The notes below the pieces were generated by a model, which had not been told where the DNA came from, did no database searches, and was given only the letters and a program-made list of their open reading frames with translations. Positions 22,887-29,488 of a stretch of 39,427 nt of DNA are shown here, piece after piece; position 1 is the stretch's first letter, and every line of letters begins with the position of its first letter. The position numbers and the translations under genes are program-made. Origin of the DNA: an uncultured Acetatifactor sp. (lineage in GTDB: Bacteria > Bacillota > Clostridia > Lachnospirales > Lachnospiraceae); assembly GCA_910577185.1 (NCBI GenBank), contig CAJTLR010000020.1:15922-55348 (forward strand). The letters are read 5' to 3'.

Positions 22887-24260
22887 TTACTGCTGGTCAT
22901 CCCAGTATGTCCGGATGGAATCCGTCAGTTCCTGTCTGTCACTCCTGCCCGCAAGATATTTCTGCATGGCCGCTCCCAGCACTGCCCAGTGATCGTTGGG
23001 TACAATGGCAGAAGCGTTAAAAGCCTTGTCCCCATGCACTTTCTCATAAATATCCCGGCTTAAAGGATCGCCCGGCTGATAGGGATTGTTCTGGAAAGGC
23101 GGAATAATGTTGCAGGTTTTGGCCAGCATCTGCTGCCCGGTCTCGCTGTATACAATCCAGTTCAGGAAATCCCTGGCCGCTGCCTGCTCTTTCTCCGAAG
23201 CAATCTGTCCGTCCAGCATCACCTGCTTGGAGGGCGAGGCCTGAATCTTCTGATTCACATAGTCAGAAGGGTCATCATTCAGGAAATAAGGCAGAAATCC
23301 GTAAGCATCCTCATTCTCCGCGCCTGCCTCCGACAGATTGGGCCAGGCCCAGTTGCCGTTAAACCAGAAGGCTGTCTTGCCGTCCGCCAGGTCAATGGCC
23401 ATCTCGTCATAGTCTGCTCCCAGAGGATCCCTGGCGGAAACATTATACTTCATCAGCACATCAAAGGCATTCAGAAATTCATGCAGCCTTTGATAGGATG
23501 CCAGGTCAAACTGCCCTTCCCTGAGCTGTCCGATCAGCTCCCGGGCCCCTTCGGAGGTTCCGTCCCGGGTCTCGTATATGTACTGCAGATGATGGGCGCC
23601 CAGGGACCAGTCTTCCTTTGCCAGGGAAATCGGCCGTTCCATGCCCGCTTCCGCCAGACGTTCCAAAAGCCCGGTAAATTCTCCCAGAGTCGTGATGGAC
23701 GCCGGATCAAAAGCCTCCCCCAAGGTATCTTCTATCACGGTCTTGTTATAAATGATTCCCCTTCCCTCAATGCAGAGCGGAAAACTGTAGACCTTCCCGT
23801 TTATCTGCGTCAGATAGCCCTCCGCCTCCGCAACCCAGGGTTCCTGCGTCAGATCCGCCGCCTTCTCCTCCGCCAGGGCAAGCACGTCCGTGGTGTCCAG
23901 AATGGACAGTGTGGGAGGATTTCCGGAATTATACAGGCTCACAACCTTGGTATAGGGAGAGTCTCCGTCTGTCACTGGCATGACTTCCACTTCTACCCCC
24001 GACCGCTTCCCATACTCGGCTCCCATCTTCTCCAGTGCCACCTGGATCTCCGCCTTAGAATTCAGAAGCGTGATTTTGGTTCCCTGCAGGGAACTGTCAT
24101 ATTGGAAGGTATCTATCGAAGTGTCGATAACCTCTTCCCTGACCGCCGCGTCGGGATCGTCCGGATCGCTTGCAAACCCGAAGGTGCAGCCGGACAGCGC
24201 GGACGACAGCAATACCATGGAAAGCCCCAGAGAAATTCGCGATACTGCTTTTCTTTTCAT
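22887..24260 (-). CDS. Carbohydrate ABC transporter substrate-binding lipoprotein
   Basis: A family 1 extracellular solute-binding protein of 457 aa. The N-terminus MKRKAVSRISLGLSMVLLSSALSGC is a lipoprotein signal (lipobox LSGC, Cys25), followed by an acidic Asp/Pro linker. The mature protein has typical segments such as NPPTLSILDT, GKVYSFPLCIEGRGIIYNK and KTAFWFNGNWAWPNL, the last rich in aromatic residues suited to sugar binding. The ATG at 24260 follows GGAGGAAG; an ATG six codons earlier lies inside that site. It is the first gene of the operon, behind a promoter with LacI-type operators. The ligand is inferred to be a fructoside from the GH32 gene in the operon. Confidence 0.93.
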   Translation of the reverse strand: MKRKAVSRISLGLSMVLLSSALSGCTFGFASDPDDPDAAVREEVIDTSIDTFQYDSSLQGTKITLLNSKAEIQVALEKMGAEYGKRSGVEVEVMPVTDGDSPYTKVVSLYNSGNPPTLSILDTTDVLALAEEKAADLTQEPWVAEAEGYLTQINGKVYSFPLCIEGRGIIYNKTVIEDTLGEAFDPASITTLGEFTGLLERLAEAGMERPISLAKEDWSLGAHHLQYIYETRDGTSEGARELIGQLREGQFDLASYQRLHEFLNAFDVLMKYNVSARDPLGADYDEMAIDLADGKTAFWFNGNWAWPNLSEAGAENEDAYGFLPYFLNDDPSDYVNQKIQASPSKQVMLDGQIASEKEQAAARDFLNWIVYSETGQQMLAKTCNIIPPFQNNPYQPGDPLSRDIYEKVHGDKAFNASAIVPNDHWAVLGAAMQKYLAGRSDRQELTDSIRTYWDDQQ

Positions 24261-24294
24261 TACTCTTACTTCCTCCATTTTCTACGGTTTCATT

Positions 24295-24315
24295 ACCGGT
24301 TACGTAACCGGTTAC
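24295..24315. promoter_or_regulatory. LacI-type operator(s) at the fructoside operon promoter
   Basis: An 18-bp perfect palindrome, two ACCGGT half-sites around TACGTA (24295-24312), overlaps the 12-bp palindrome GTAACCGGTTAC (24304-24315). These read as two overlapping operators with the central CG typical of LacI/GalR proteins. They lie just downstream of the operon's -10 box, where bound repressor would block transcription. Confidence 0.85.
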
Positions 24316-24326
24316 TTTATGAATAC

Positions 24327-24355
24327 AGAATAACACGAATCCGGGTTTCCGTCAA
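24327..24355 (-). promoter_or_regulatory. Promoter of the binding protein-permease-GH32 operon
   Basis: TTGACG (24350-24355), a 17-base spacer and TATTCT (24327-24332) on the minus strand. Transcription starts near 24320, directly beside the operators at 24295-24315. Confidence 0.75.
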
Positions 24356-24415
24356 CAGTCAACTTATTTTTTGTGAAAAGTGCTGAATTTTCCCAGGTTT
24401 CTTCCGGCAGGACCG

Positions 24416-24438
24416 GAAACCGGTTACTGAACCGATTC
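24416..24438. promoter_or_regulatory. LacI-type operators upstream of the regulator gene
   Basis: GAAACCGGTTAC (24416-24427) differs in one base from GTAACCGGTTAC at the other promoter and is followed by GAACCGATTC (24429-24438). They lie just upstream of the lacI -35 box. The strongest sites at the two promoters are 112 bp apart centre to centre, which would permit looping by a tetrameric or paired repressor. Confidence 0.75.
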
Positions 24439-24442
24439 TATC

Positions 24443-24471
24443 TTGCCGCCCTCTTTCTTTTTTGATATAAT
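24443..24471 (+). promoter_or_regulatory. Promoter of the LacI-family regulator gene
   Basis: TTGCCG (24443-24448), a 17-base spacer and a perfect TATAAT (24466-24471). The start site near 24479 gives an unusually long leader of about 155 nt. Confidence 0.8.
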
Positions 24472-24479
24472 TCCTATAT

Positions 24480-24608
24480 GCGGATGTTTCTGTGGGGTTT
24501 CGCACGCAGAAACATCCGCCGGAAAAGATCCATCCTGCCCCTCCTGGCGGCAGAATTCCCCTGCACATGTCCGTGCACCGAAAGCCGGCAGAATACTTTC
24601 CTGCCGGC
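24480..24608 (+). promoter_or_regulatory. Structured 5' leader of the LacI-family gene
   Basis: Three stem-loops can be drawn. The first, at the inferred transcript start, is a perfect 13-bp inverted repeat GCGGATGTTTCTG/CAGAAACATCCGC (24480-24492 and 24507-24519, 14-nt loop). The second is TGCAC/GTGCA around 24572-24587. The third is a perfect 8-bp GCCGGCAG/CTGCCGGC (24584-24591 and 24601-24608). The last ends 26 bp before the ATG, just before the AAGGAAAGG ribosome site. No known riboswitch was recognised, and no T-run follows any hairpin. Confidence 0.6.
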
Positions 24609-24634
24609 AGGACACTATAAGGAAAGGCTATCCC

Positions 24635-25666
24635 ATGGCACAGAAAAAGAACGTAACCTTCGATGATATTGCAAAATATACAAATTTCTCTAAAACCACG
24701 ATTTCACGGTATTTCAACGCCCCTGACTCCCTCACTCTGGAGAATCAGCAGATTATAGCGGATGCCCTTGTGAAACTGAATTATAAAGAAAACAAGGTGG
24801 CCCGGATTCTTGCCAACGGAAAAACAGAATTTGTGGGAATTATCATACCGGACCTGTACCATCACTTTTATTCGGAGATACTGGTCCGGATTCTGTCCAC
24901 CTACGAAACTTTCGGCTATAAATTTCTGGTATTCATCGGCAATAAAAACGAGGAAACCGAAAGACGTTATATCAGGGAACTGCTGGCCTATAAAATTGAG
25001 GGGATGATCATCCTGAGCCATACCATCCCTTCCTCGGAACTGGCCGGACTGCCCATTCCCATTGTGACCATCGAAAGGGAAGACGAATATGTATGCAGTG
25101 TCAACACGGATAACTACATGGGGGGATATCAGGCCGCAAGCCTTCTGGCCCGATCCCAATGTGATATCCTGATCCATGTGAATACCCCCACCGTCGAAAA
25201 AGTCCCCGCCTATGGGAGGCTGAAAGCCTTTCTGGATTTTTGTCAGGAACACGGCCTGAGGCATGAGGTCATCATAAGGGAAATGGGACATACTTTTGAA
25301 ACGGTAAAACCGGTTCTTTCCGAAATAGTGGAGCATCTGGACACCGCCTATCCGGGACTGAAAAAGGGAATTTTCTTCTCCAGCGACACCCATGCCAATG
25401 TGCTTCTGAACCTGCTGATACGCAGGCACGGCAGGCTGCCGGAGGACTATCTGATTATCGGCTTCGACAACTCCCCCATTTCCAGGGAAGCAGTCCTTCC
25501 CATCAGCACCATGGGGCAGCAGAGTGACAAGCTGGCCTACGAGGCGGTAAACCTGCTTGTGGAGCAAATGAACGAACAGAAAAAAAGGAGGCCTGTCCCT
25601 CTGGAAAAACCAGTCCATAAGGTCATACCTCCCGTTTTTTACCGAAGGGAAACTACCGAAAGATAG
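24635..25666 (+). CDS. LacI-family transcriptional regulator of fructoside uptake
   Basis: A 343-aa LacI/GalR-family protein. The helix-turn-helix is at about 7-27 (VTFDDIAKYTNFSKTTISRYFN), where the usual VSRVLN is ISRYFN. The hinge helix NKVARILANGKT keeps the Leu that inserts at the central CG. The periplasmic-binding-type effector domain begins FVGIIIPDLYHHFYSEIL and ends with IIGFDNSPISREAVLPISTMGQQ. The ATG at 24635 follows AAGGAAAGG. It is divergent from the uptake operon, and operators of the same sequence lie at both promoters. It is therefore inferred to repress the operon and itself until a fructose-containing sugar is present. Confidence 0.92.
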   Translation: MAQKKNVTFDDIAKYTNFSKTTISRYFNAPDSLTLENQQIIADALVKLNYKENKVARILANGKTEFVGIIIPDLYHHFYSEILVRILSTYETFGYKFLVFIGNKNEETERRYIRELLAYKIEGMIILSHTIPSSELAGLPIPIVTIEREDEYVCSVNTDNYMGGYQAASLLARSQCDILIHVNTPTVEKVPAYGRLKAFLDFCQEHGLRHEVIIREMGHTFETVKPVLSEIVEHLDTAYPGLKKGIFFSSDTHANVLLNLLIRRHGRLPEDYLIIGFDNSPISREAVLPISTMGQQSDKLAYEAVNLLVEQMNEQKKRRPVPLEKPVHKVIPPVFYRRETTER

Positions 25667-25681
25667 CGTTTCCTGCCGGTT

Positions 25682-25828
25682 TATTCCCGCGGGCAACGAG
25701 CCAGGTGGCTGCCTGCAGACATTTGGCGACTGCTGCCAGGGTCAAATACCAAAGTGTCTTTTGGACGCTTTCTGCTGCGCAGCACTGCAAGTTTGATACC
25801 CCGTTGCCTGCAGCGGGGTCTTTGATTC
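25682..25828. repeat. Palindrome-rich intergenic block between convergent genes
   Basis: Between the ends of the lacI and lysA genes lie several adjoining palindromes. These are CCCGCGGG (25687-25694), GCCA-GG-TGGC, CTGCAG within GGTGGCTGCCTGCAG, CCAAA/TTTGG around 25749-25764, GCTGCGCAGC near 25773-25782 and ACCCCG/CGGGGT (about 25797-25819). No open frame or T-run terminator is convincing. It may be a degenerate dispersed repeat of its own kind; its modules are not those of the arrays at 4910 and 38711. Confidence 0.5.
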
Positions 25829-27112
25829 CTATCCGGATTTTTCCGGCAGCAGCTTCTTATAAATGTCAAATCCGTCAAAAGTGGCAAAATAATCTTCCGG
25901 CGTCTCCGCGCGGCGGATCAGCTCCACGCTTCCGTCCTCATGCAGCAGAAGTTCCGCTGAACGGAGTTTGCCGTTATAATTGTATCCCATGGAAAATCCG
26001 TGGGCGCCGGTGTCATGAATAACCATATAATCGCCGGTTTTCACCTCCGGAAGCATTCTGTCGATGGCAAATTTATCATTATTTTCACATAAGGAACCCG
26101 TTACGTCATATTTATGGTCGCAGGCCTCTCCTTCCCTGCCCAGCACCGTGATATGATGATATGCGCCGTACATGGCGGGCCGCATCAGATTTACCGCACA
26201 TGCGTCAACTCCCAGATATTCTTTGTGTGTATGTTTCTGGTGAATGACTTTGGTGACCAAATGTCCGTAGGGACCCATCATAAAGCGTCCAAGCTCCGTA
26301 TAAACAGCCACATCACCCATTCCCGCGCTTCCCAGAATCTCCTCGTACGCCTCCCTGACCTTTTCCCCGATCAGACGGATGTCATTGGGCTCCTGGTCAG
26401 GCGTATAGGGAATGCCGATTCCCCCGGAAAGATTTACAAAAGAAATATGGGCTCCTGTCTGCCGCTGCAGTTCCACGGCCAGTTCAAACAACTGCCTTGC
26501 CAGCACCGGATAGTACTCGTTGGTAACCGTATTGCTGGCCAGAAATGCATGAATTCCGAAATGCTCCACGCCCTTTGCTTTCAGAATCCGGAATCCTTCA
26601 AACATCTGTTCTCTTGTGAAGCCGTACTTGGCGTCCCCGGGATTGTCCATGATATCCGTACCCATGGAAAAATATCCTCCCGGATTAAACCGGCAGCTTA
26701 ATGTCTTCGGTAGATATCCCAGTGTTTTTTCCAGGAAATCAATGTGCGTAATATCGTCCAGATTGATAATTGCACCAAGTTCTGCTGCCAGCAGAAACTC
26801 TTCTGCCGGCGTGTCATTGGAGGAAAACATAATGTCCTCCCCTTTTATCCCCACCGCATTGCTGAGCATCAGTTCCGTGTACGACGAACAGTCGCAGCCG
26901 CAGCCGTACTCCTTCAGGATCCGGATCAAAAAGGGATTCGGTGTCGCTTTTACGGCAAAAAATTCCTTATATCCCGGATTCCAGGAAAAAGCCTCCCGCA
27001 ATGCTTCCGCATTCTCACGAATCCCCCTCTCATCATAAATATGAAAGGGGGTTGGATATGTCTTTGTGATCTCTTCCACCAGTTCCCTGGTGACAAAAGC
27101 CTTTTTCTCCAT
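25829..27112 (-). CDS. lysA: Diaminopimelate decarboxylase-type PLP enzyme
   Basis: A fold-type III PLP decarboxylase of about 427 aa, most likely making lysine from meso-diaminopimelate. The PLP Lys is in FAVKATPN (Lys55), a glycine loop is NLSGGIGIPY, and the catalytic Cys lies in SLCENNDKF. The C-terminal region DTGAHGFSMGYNYNGKLRSAELL is conserved. The segment normally HIGSQ reads HAFLASN, so this is a divergent clade and a related amino-acid or polyamine substrate is possible. The start is uncertain: ATG 27112 fits family length but its GGAG lies about 12 bases away, and ATG 27130 is an alternative. It lies 100 bp downstream of ung. Confidence 0.85.
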   Translation of the reverse strand: MEKKAFVTRELVEEITKTYPTPFHIYDERGIRENAEALREAFSWNPGYKEFFAVKATPNPFLIRILKEYGCGCDCSSYTELMLSNAVGIKGEDIMFSSNDTPAEEFLLAAELGAIINLDDITHIDFLEKTLGYLPKTLSCRFNPGGYFSMGTDIMDNPGDAKYGFTREQMFEGFRILKAKGVEHFGIHAFLASNTVTNEYYPVLARQLFELAVELQRQTGAHISFVNLSGGIGIPYTPDQEPNDIRLIGEKVREAYEEILGSAGMGDVAVYTELGRFMMGPYGHLVTKVIHQKHTHKEYLGVDACAVNLMRPAMYGAYHHITVLGREGEACDHKYDVTGSLCENNDKFAIDRMLPEVKTGDYMVIHDTGAHGFSMGYNYNGKLRSAELLLHEDGSVELIRRAETPEDYFATFDGFDIYKKLLPEKSG

Positions 27113-27212
27113 CTGAATTCTGTTCTCCATTCCAGTTTCGCTATCTGTCTCTGCAGATACTGTTTTCCGTCTCCCCGGCAGCTTTTTGTGAAAAAACAGT
27201 TTTGTGTCTTTC

Positions 27213-27881
27213 CTATCTGTTTTCAATCTGCCAGTCTATGGGCTCCAGACCGTTTTCCTCCAGAAACCGGTTTGTCTGGCTGAAGGGCCTGCTGCCGAAA
27301 AATCCGTTGTGGGCAGACAGCGGACTCGGATGTGCCGCCTGCAGTATCAGGTGCCTGGGATTGTTCAGCATCTTCTTTTTCATCTGGGCAGGCCGCCCCC
27401 AGAGAATAAACACTATGGGCCTGTCCTGCTTGTTCAGGGCGCGGATGGCAGCGTCCGTAAATTCTTCCCAGCCCTTCCCTCTGTGGGAATTTGCCATATG
27501 GGCGCGCACCGTCAGCACGGTGTTCAGCATGAGAATTCCCTGGCTGGCCCATTTCACCAGATATCCGTTGTTGGGAATATAGCATCCCAGATCCTCATGA
27601 AGTTCCTTATAAATATTGACCAGGGAAGGCGGAATTCTCACATCCGGCTTCACGGAAAAACAGAGTCCGTGCGCCTGTCCCACATCATGGTAAGGGTCCT
27701 GCCCCAGAATGACCACTTTCACATCACTTAAAGGTGTCAGATGAAACGCATTGAAAATGTCATCCGCAGGCGGAAATACCTGGTTCGTATTATATTCCGT
27801 TTTTACAAATTCATACAATGTCTTGTAATACGGTTTCTGAAATTCCTCTCCCAGCTCTTCAAGCCAGTCATTTTGAATCAT
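27213..27881 (-). CDS. ung: Uracil-DNA glycosylase
   Basis: Family 1 uracil-DNA glycosylase, which removes uracil from DNA in base excision repair. The 222-aa product has the water-activating motif GQDPYHDVGQAHGLCFSV, the uracil-recognition region with LMLNTVLTV, and the DNA-intercalation motif HPSPLSAHNGFFGSRPF. It fits full-length bacterial Ung. The ATG at 27881 is preferred because AAAGAG lies six bases upstream; ATG 27887 would add two residues. It precedes lysA on the same strand. Confidence 0.96.
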   Translation of the reverse strand: MIQNDWLEELGEEFQKPYYKTLYEFVKTEYNTNQVFPPADDIFNAFHLTPLSDVKVVILGQDPYHDVGQAHGLCFSVKPDVRIPPSLVNIYKELHEDLGCYIPNNGYLVKWASQGILMLNTVLTVRAHMANSHRGKGWEEFTDAAIRALNKQDRPIVFILWGRPAQMKKKMLNNPRHLILQAAHPSPLSAHNGFFGSRPFSQTNRFLEENGLEPIDWQIENR

Positions 27882-27954
27882 CCCCATCTCTTTCGTCCAT
27901 CCTTTCCGCTGTCCTTTGTCCTATGTTTTCCGTTCTTCTGCCGCAGTACGGTCT

Positions 27955-28014
27955 GTCCGGACATATCTTACACAACTCCGGACATACCCGCCTGGGGCGG
28001 CACAACCCCCCAGG
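27955..28014. other. Two hairpins between hisF and ung
   Basis: GTCCGGA/TCCGGAC (27955-27961 and 27977-27983) and CCTGGGG/CCCCAGG (27991-27997 and 28008-28014). The second is followed by TTTT on the plus strand only, whereas hisF is on the minus strand. A role in ending hisF transcription is possible but not shown by a T-run. Confidence 0.45.
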
Positions 28015-28017
28015 TTT

Positions 28018-28782
28018 TCACCCTGTTCTCACGCTCAGGCCCCTTTCCCGCAAATAAGCCTTCACCTGCGGGATTTCCAGCTCTTTATAGTGAAACAGGG
28101 AGGCCGCCAGCACCGCGTCCGCACCTGCCTCCGCCAATGCCTCATAAAAATGTTCCTGGCATCCTGCGCCCCCGGAGGCAATCACAGGTATATCCACCGC
28201 CGCCGTCACGGCCCTGGTCAGTTCCAGGTCATATCCCGCCTTGGTGCCATCCCGGTCCATACTGGTCAGCAGAATTTCTCCCGCCCCCCGTCTCTGCGCC
28301 TCCGCGGCCCATTCCACGGCATCCAGCCCGGTATCCGCACGGCCGCCGTTTTTATAAATATTCCAGCCCCGTTCCCCGGGCCGTCTTCTGGCGTCGATTG
28401 CCACCACCACGCACTGACTGCCAAATTTGTCCGCCGCGTCCGATATCAGCCGGGGATTCATAATGGCGGCGGAATTGACAGATATTTTGTCCGCCCCTTC
28501 CCTCAGAATATCCCGGAAATCATCCACCGTGCGGATGCCTCCCCCCACCGTGAAAGGGACAAACAACTTCCCCGCCACCTGTCTGACCCATTCCAGCTGT
28601 GTGGAACGGCTGTCCGAAGATGCCGTGATGTCCAGAAAAACCACTTCGTCGGCCCCGGCCCGGTCATAAGCTGCCGCCACGTCCGCCGGATCCCCGGCGT
28701 CCCGCAGGTTTACGAAATTGACACCCTTAACCACCCTTCCGTCCTTAATATCCAGACAGGGAATCACTCTCTTTGTGTGCAT
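28018..28782 (-). CDS. hisF: Imidazole glycerol phosphate synthase subunit HisF
   Basis: HisF is the cyclase of the HisHF synthase in histidine synthesis. It joins ammonia from HisH to PRFAR, giving imidazole glycerol phosphate and AICAR. The 254-aa TIM-barrel protein has both catalytic Asp residues, VIPCLDIKDGRVVKG (Asp11) and VVAIDARR (about Asp130), plus phosphate-binding VGGGIRT and VIASGGAG. The ATG at 28782 follows GGAGGG. It lies 47 bp downstream of hisH, with a GNRA-capped hairpin in between. No other his genes are in the window. Confidence 0.97.
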   Translation of the reverse strand: MHTKRVIPCLDIKDGRVVKGVNFVNLRDAGDPADVAAAYDRAGADEVVFLDITASSDSRSTQLEWVRQVAGKLFVPFTVGGGIRTVDDFRDILREGADKISVNSAAIMNPRLISDAADKFGSQCVVVAIDARRRPGERGWNIYKNGGRADTGLDAVEWAAEAQRRGAGEILLTSMDRDGTKAGYDLELTRAVTAAVDIPVIASGGAGCQEHFYEALAEAGADAVLAASLFHYKELEIPQVKAYLRERGLSVRTG

Positions 28783-28795
28783 CTTACCCTCCAGA

Positions 28796-28811
28796 CCGGC
28801 CTTGCGGCCGG
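28796..28811 (-). promoter_or_regulatory. GNRA-capped hairpin before the hisF ribosome site
   Basis: On the minus strand CCGGCC-GCAA-GGCCGG is a perfect 6-bp stem with a GCAA tetraloop. It lies three bases upstream of the hisF GGAGGG. It could insulate or pace hisF translation after hisH; this is inference. Confidence 0.55.
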
Positions 28812-28829
28812 CATTTCACTTTCTGCCAT

Positions 28830-29459
28830 TCATTTTTTGTTTTGAGTGGAAATGGAAACGAAATTCCGCAATATCCGCAGGCCTGACTCAGAACTTTTCT
28901 CCGGATGAAACTGACATGCAAACAGATTCTCTTTCTCCACGGAAGCATGGATTGTGACACCGTACTGAGTCGTTGCCGTCACGATACTTTCATCTGCGGC
29001 CTGCAGATAATAAGAATGTACAAAATAGACATAACTGCCCTGGGGAATGCCTGCAAACAGCCGTCCCTCTCCCGGAAATGCCAGGTCATTCCAGCCGATA
29101 TGCGGCACCTTGAGCCCATTCCCGGAGGGAATCCGCAAAATCTTTCCCTCCAGTATGCCAAGCCCCTCCACACCCGGGCTTTCCTCACTGCTCTCAAACA
29201 AAAGCTGCAGGCCCAGGCAGATACCCAGCAGGGGAATTTTTTCTGCCGCGCATTTTCTGATCACTTCCACAAGCCCGTAGGAGTGCAGCTTTTCCATGGC
29301 ATCCCCGAAAGAGCCCACGCCGGGCAGTATCACCCCACGGGCTCCCAGAATCTTCTCCGGATCCCTTGTGACAACCGCCTCCTGCCCTAAATAAAGCAGG
29401 GCTTTTTCCACACTTTTGATATTTCCAGCATCATAATCAATAATTGCGATCATAGCCAT
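28830..29459 (-). CDS. hisH: Imidazole glycerol phosphate synthase subunit HisH
   Basis: HisH is the class I glutamine amidotransferase that supplies ammonia to HisF. The 209-aa protein starts MAMIAIIDYDAGNIKSVEKAL and has the oxyanion segment LPGVGSFGDAM, the nucleophile Cys in LLGICLGLQLLFE (Cys81) and the His-Glu pair in CQFHPEKSS. The second ATG (29453, MIAIID) is an equally possible start because neither has a strong ribosome site. It lies 29 bp after the 598-aa membrane protein gene, so it may be read from a promoter further upstream. Confidence 0.96.
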   Translation of the reverse strand: MAMIAIIDYDAGNIKSVEKALLYLGQEAVVTRDPEKILGARGVILPGVGSFGDAMEKLHSYGLVEVIRKCAAEKIPLLGICLGLQLLFESSEESPGVEGLGILEGKILRIPSGNGLKVPHIGWNDLAFPGEGRLFAGIPQGSYVYFVHSYYLQAADESIVTATTQYGVTIHASVEKENLFACQFHPEKSSESGLRILRNFVSISTQNKK

Positions 29460-29488
29460 CCCGTCTTAGTTCCGAAGCCGCCTTTCGT

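Noticed and set aside
24478..24666. 62-aa open frame in the lacI leader as a leader peptide
   Set aside because: No ribosome site precedes it, it overlaps the lacI start, and its codons mostly follow the inverted repeats.
27113..27226. Extended lysA start within the ung 3' end (TTG at 27226)
   Set aside because: No ribosome site, and the extra residues have no family similarity; ATG 27112 or 27130 is more likely.
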